Source of the DNA: Chrysogorgia sp. JL179-B06
Taxonomy: Eukaryota > Cnidaria > Anthozoa > Scleralcyonacea > Chrysogorgiidae
DNA: 64,000 nt
NCBI GenBank assembly: GCA_035772405.1
Contig: JAYKKM010000506.1
Coordinates: 2,093,501 to 2,157,500, forward strand
Reading direction: 5' to 3'
The notes beneath the pieces are model-generated. The model had not been told where the DNA came from. It was given only the letters and a program-made list of their open reading frames with translations, and did not search any database. Of this stretch, positions 24,956 through 64,000 are shown piece after piece. Positions within the stretch are counted from its first letter, which is position 1. Each line of letters begins with the position of its first letter. A program made the translations under genes and the position numbers.

Positions 24956-26989
24956 ATGCAAAATAACTCCTAACTATAAAAGCTGTGTATAGTGTAATAC
25001 GCACATGTGGTCATGGATATCAACATAACATCCTACAATAACATACTGTAATATAACATCCTGTAATAGTAGTCCGCGACCTTTGGCCTTTTGTTAAAGT
25101 AAAACAAACCATAAAATAATCTATGCAGGACATGTCAGGTTCGATAAGTCAATACAATGCGAAACGAAGGCAGTTTAAAATGGCTCATTGAGTTAGGGCG
25201 TTAGCATTAATAGTTAGGGCGTTCGATGACCCACAACAACTGCAGGTGTGAACCGTACAACATCGAGGGGTATATTTACAACAACATATCAGCGTGCAAA
25301 AGAACTAAGAGATGTCATGAGAAAACCCAGCATTGGCTTTGGAAGCGATTAACCAAACGCTAGAATAAAAGAACTGGAGAAGCCATGCCGAATTAGTCTG
25401 TTGGTAGCGTCCTGGATGGTATATATATATATATATATGTATACATGCACTGAAGCTCGTGAGACAATGCCCAGTTCAGAAAAATCGACCTGCATGCAGG
25501 TATCTTGAAGAAGCAATCGTTAATCTAGTTGGGTTTTTTTGATGCTGAATATGGTTTCAATATCTGGACATCTAAAAGCCAAAGGCGAGTGATAAGACGT
25601 GACACTATAAGTAGTCAAAAATGAGAATAAACAAATCGATAACGCTTGTATAGTATCGCCAATATTTGGGCTAGTGCAACATAACATGCACATGCGTGGA
25701 ACGACTTCATGGAGAGAGATTTTGTTGACTCCTTCAGGAATATACTACAGCGTTAAATGATGAGGAAACTCATGTTTGATGGAGCACCTGCGCGCATATC
25801 GCGGAGCTGAATCGCCTGCAGATCATATTCACCTGCGAATGCTGCCACCTTGTAATTTTCCCGATTGTTGAAGAGGCCATAAGTTTGCTCAAAGCATGCG
25901 ATAAAGACTGATATTTGTCGGCCAGATATTCAACAGGAGATGCAAAATAGACAAAGAGCACGAGAGATCGAAAATATTCAATAGAGCGAATACAGGAAAC
26001 GAGACCTTGCTGCTGTTGGACGAAACCTCGATACGACAACAGCACTCAAATATGCAGCGTATATGCATGAGTATATCCACAGTCTATCAATCAAGAAGCA
26101 CACAAACTGGGGTAACTGCAACATTTATGAATGATGATATTTCTGTTTACTCAATGTGAAAGAAATGTTCCTTAATCACTGATCTTATATATACGATTGC
26201 GTGTTGTTGAGTTTACCTTCGAACGCTAATACATTGTTGAGTTTGTTTTATGACAGTTGTCATTCTCTTAAGATTGTAATTAGCTAAATATTCCTTTGCT
26301 GTGCATGCTAAATTGATACTATTGACATTCCGTTGAATTTAATGAATGATGTTTGACGTCAATAAAACGTTCTACAGCGCTAATGTATTTCAACTGGTGT
26401 TTTACTTTACTGCATGGCCAAAGGTGCATAGCGTACTGACTACTTAGATGTTAAGACTTTCTGCATGGAACTGATTCTAGAATTGAACTAGGTTGTTCCA
26501 AAGCCGATTAGTGAGAATTTGCGAAGGAAATTTTCCAGATTGATCGGGAAAAGATTATAGTTCGAAGTTTTCTGTTGATACATTGTGGAAATTTCTGGAA
26601 ATATATAATAGACTAAGATATCATCAGTTTTATCTACACGTGTGAATATATAATTTTTTCTGAATGAAAAAAAAACAGTATTCCATCGATATCTATCTAA
26701 TAAAAAATGTTGTGCTGCGTTTGGAAATGTAGAAATACAAATAAAAATCTCTATGTTGGTGTACACGTTATTTCTGCAGTACGCGGCAAACCTTTTGTAC
26801 AAAGATAACGGAGAGATTGACGTCAAAACAACCAATTGATGCAATTCTTTTAAAAAACTGTGTACCATTTTGAAAGTCATAACATGTACATCCAGTATAT
26901 CCATGCGATACGTGTACATAGTAATTTCTCCTCGCGCTTTCTTTGATAAATTAAAATTTAGATTGTTTTATTTGCCACCGTTAATAAAC

Positions 26990-27138
26990 AATTATTGGAT
27001 GAGGCTGAGCATATGATATCAAGAATTATCCACACCGAGGTCAATATTATTTACCGAAGGCTGAGGCGGATAACATTGACAGAGGTCTGGATAATTCTTG
27101 ATATCATGTGTAAGCCGAATCCAATAATTGTTTTATTA
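26990..27138. repeat. Palindromic repeat
   Basis: CAATTATTGGATGAGGCTGA and the mirrored AATCCAATAATTG, with GATATCAAGAATTATCCA arms. A related, interrupted copy lies at 35030-35430. Confidence 0.65.
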
Positions 27139-27596
27139 TACACTTATAAATGTAGAAGCCTTTAGGGAGTTTAGGAAGTAAGCCACGCAAAGAAAATTAC
27201 GTCACCTACAGACAATTTTTGATATTTTGTAGGTGGCAAGACATCAAGAATTGTCTGTAGGTTTTTTAGCCAATCACAATCGAGATTGTACGCGAGTATT
27301 GTATAATAATATATCATATGTGCCTTTTACTTTTAGTGTTTTCCAGATGAGGTAAACTGTATGTTTAGATAACAAAATCAGTTAAGCATACAGAGTTTAA
27401 CGTCACTATATATATACCTGCATATTATATCCATGCCGATTAATTTCTTTTTAAGACGAAATTTGCGCTCTTAGTTATTCAAATGATATACAATGACATC
27501 TTTTTCGTGTATTATATACATACACAGATACGTCATAGACTATAGTGATAATTATCTGGATTATAGAGTCTGCACGCAGGCTATAGATAATCCAGG

Positions 27597-27715
27597 GATC
27601 CTATCTATCTTTACAACGATCACCCCTGATGAAGACACTAGATTGGAGTGTCGAAACGTTGGGTCATGGACAGTAACTTTTAAAGTTACGTTCAAAAAAC
27701 TTTTTTAAGCCAGAG
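27597..27715 (+). mobile_element. Penelope-like repeat fragment with hammerhead-like core
   Basis: CTGATGA at 27626, stem II GACACT/AGTGTC perfectly paired, GAAA at 27653 and GTC at 27663-27665, but stem I does not pair. Related copies: 8430-8520 (+, decayed), 32380-32480 (+, short deletion) and about 31990-32060 (-). All share an AAGCCAGAG tail. Confidence 0.5.
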
Positions 27716-28668
27716 GTAGCGTCAAACTATGTCTGATTTATCACCTGCAGTTGCGTTGGGAAATTATTTGAAGATTCAGAAGTTTCACAAATAAAAACTC
27801 TAGTCCTATAACCCTGAAATAAAAAAATACTATAATCCTATTTCTAAACTCCAACATTTTAATAAAGCCGATTCCATTTTCTGTGTTTAGTATACGATAT
27901 AAAGACGAAATAGTCAGCCGTTTTTTCCAATAAAGTTGAAATTAAAAGCAATGACAATATGCATGCCTAGATAATGTTAATGAGGCATTGTGAATGTATA
28001 TATTGTACTTGTTAGTCCGCGTTGTTTTGAGATACAGTCGTGTGATAGTGCGTCAATACCTCTGCAGATAAGGACTAGATTATATATAGGCGTTGCATTC
28101 TATAGGAAATATTGTTTAAATGTTATGCTGACAGACCAAGTTTTCCGTTTATACTGTGTCTAAATCAAGCCACGAATCACACTCATCACAGTGGGTAGCA
28201 GCGGTTCCCCATGACAGAGCAGCCATTGGTATTTAAAACTTTTCCCATGACTGCTACAAGCTGAAAGCGTTCTTTGAGCTAGCATCTCGCATACAAACCC
28301 ATTTTGTCGCAGTATAAAGATTCTTTGATCGACCCTACTTGCCTCTGTCGTACAAGACCACTTAAGTTTGCATATTTTATATGCCAAGAGGAACATATTT
28401 ACAACGGATGTAACTTGAAATAGCTATTCATCGGTTGGCTGTGGGCTGTGTTCGCAGTACCCACGCTATAGCTGTTGGCAGGCGACCTTAAACAATATCT
28501 CCAATGTGTGCGGTACGGTGTAACCACTTCATATAGTATTGACTGTACTTTTCATCTGCTGTTAGTTTTCCCAACGCTTCGTAATACATCTGCCGAAGAT
28601 CACGTCCAAGCAGTACTCCTCCGAGCCGAAGGCAGATCATTCCTGATCGATCGCTTGTTTATCCAGAG

Positions 28669-62866
<34,198 letters not shown>

Positions 62867-62889
62867 GTTCGTATTCTTGTCACTACGAT

Positions 62890-64000
62890 TTTATATCCTT
62901 CCTCATTTCTTCCCTTCACCCCCTGCTTTCCCATTTCTCCCTTCCTTCTTTCTATCACTCCTCCTTTCCCTTCATTTATTTCTTCCCCTTCCTTGCCCTT
63001 TTCCCCTTCCTTGCCCTTTTCCCCTTGCTAGCTTTTCTCCTACCTTCTCCTTTCCTTCTTTTCCTCTCTTCCTTCTTTCCTTCCTTCTTTCCTCTCTTCC
63101 TTTCCTTCCTTCCTTTCCTCTCTTCCTTCTTTTCTTCCTTCCTTCTTTCTTTCCTTCCTTCCTTCTTTTTTTCCTTCTTCCTTTCCTTTCTTCCTTCCTT
63201 CTTTTCTTCCTTCCTTCTTTTTTTCCTTCTTCCTTTCCTTCCTTCCTTCTTTTCCTTCCCTCCTTTTTCTTCTTTCCTCTCTTCATTCCTTTCCTTTTTT
63301 CCTCTCTTCCTTCCTTTCCTTCCTTCCCTCTTTCCTTTCTTCCTTCTTTCCTTCCCTCCTTCCCTCTTTCCTCTCTTCCTTCCTTTCCTTCCCTCCTTCC
63401 CTCTTTCCTTTCTTCCTTCTTTCCTTGCTTCCTTGTTTCCTTGCTTCCTTGTTTCCTCTCTTCCTTCCTTCCTTGTTTCCTCTCTTCCTTCCTTGTTTCC
63501 TTTCCTCTCTTCCTTCCTTCCTTTCCTCTCTTCCTTCCTTCCTTCCCTCCTTCCCTCTTTCCTTTCTTCCTTCTTTCCTTCCTTCCTTTCCTTCCTTCCT
63601 TCCTTTCCTTCCTTCCTTCCTTCCTTCTTTCCTTCCTTCCTTCCTTCCTTCCTTCCTTCCTTCCTTCCTTCCTTCCTTCCTTCCTTCCTTCCTTCCTTCC
63701 TTCCTTCCTTCCTTCCTTCCTTCCTTCCTTCCTTCCTTCCTTCCTTCCTTCCTTCCTTCCTTCCTTCCTTCCTTCCTTCCTTCCTTCCTTCCTTTCTTCC
63801 TTCTTTCCTTGTTTCCTCTCTTCCTTCCTTCCTTGTTTCCTTCCTTCCTTCCTTCCTTGTTTCCTCTCTTCCTTCCTTCCTTGTTTCCTCTCTTCTTTCC
63901 TTTCTTCTCTTCCTTGCTTCCTTCTTTCCTCTCTTCCTTCCTTTCCTTCCCTCTTTCTTTCCTTCCTTCCTTCTTTTTTTCCTTCTTCCTTTCCTTTCTT
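62890..64000 (+). repeat. Pyrimidine-rich (CCTT)n tract in PRKD intron 16
   Basis: C/T-only sequence for about 1.1 kb up to the window edge, purest as (CCTT)n at 63590-63790. It starts about 25 bases after the donor of the catalytic-loop exon. Confidence 0.97.

Larger units (their letters stand above)
11809..28668. other. Intergenic region between reticulon and PRKD
   Basis: About 17 kb with no credible cellular gene. It holds the MITEs, LINE scraps, minisatellites and palindromes listed separately. I see nothing interpretable at 20400-21900, 25000-26950 or 27750-28400 beyond AT-rich unique sequence, short TA tracts and short spurious ORFs. Confidence 0.7.

Noticed and set aside
25770..26080. 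Possible minus-strand gene of 91 codons
   Set aside because: No recognisable domain, splice context or coding signal; left unannotated.
62972..63286. Minus-strand Lys/Arg/Glu-rich ORF
   Set aside because: Reading of the CCTT tract.

Overview
The window is animal nuclear DNA: AT-rich, with split genes using GT-AG introns and a very high density of transposon remnants and satellites. Two protein-coding genes are readable, both on the + strand. The repeat content (many MITEs, hammerhead-ribozyme repeats, CR1/L2-like LINE pieces, tRNA-headed SINEs) together with full-length animal gene architecture suggests a non-vertebrate metazoan, perhaps a cnidarian. The species cannot be determined from the sequence.

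Gene 1 (4757-11808) is a complete reticulon: seven coding exons, 268 aa, a short acidic N-terminus, a two-hairpin reticulon homology domain, and a C-terminus ending K-D-K-S-A. Gene 2 begins at 28669 or 33157 and runs off the right edge. It is protein kinase D (PRKD): ubiquitin-like N-terminus, two complete C1 zinc fingers, acidic linker, PH domain, and the kinase domain up to HCDLKPEN and the following strand. Sixteen consecutive exons join in frame to 652 codons. The kinase C-lobe lies beyond 64000. Two homologous first exons with identical splice phase lie about 4.4 kb apart, suggesting alternative promoters.

Layout: 1-4300 repeats (foldback elements and a hAT element with a BED-finger scrap); 4300-11900 reticulon; 11900-28660 gene desert of MITEs, LINE fragments and minisatellites; 28669-33282 the two alternative PRKD first exons, separated by hammerhead-ribozyme repeats and long (TA)n tracts; 36589-62866 the remaining PRKD exons. 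The PRKD introns carry hAT MITEs with 8-bp target duplications, TA-flanked MITEs, a 2.7-kb 10/20-bp satellite, purine-rich and pyrimidine-rich tracts, and more ribozyme-like repeats. The window ends inside a (CCTT)n tract in PRKD intron 16.

The two genes have no evident functional link. Reticulon shapes tubular ER; PRKD is a diacylglycerol-responsive kinase acting at the Golgi and plasma membrane. The most notable signals are the hammerhead motifs lying sense inside PRKD introns, the duplicated PRKD first exon, and several nested, precisely bounded DNA transposons.
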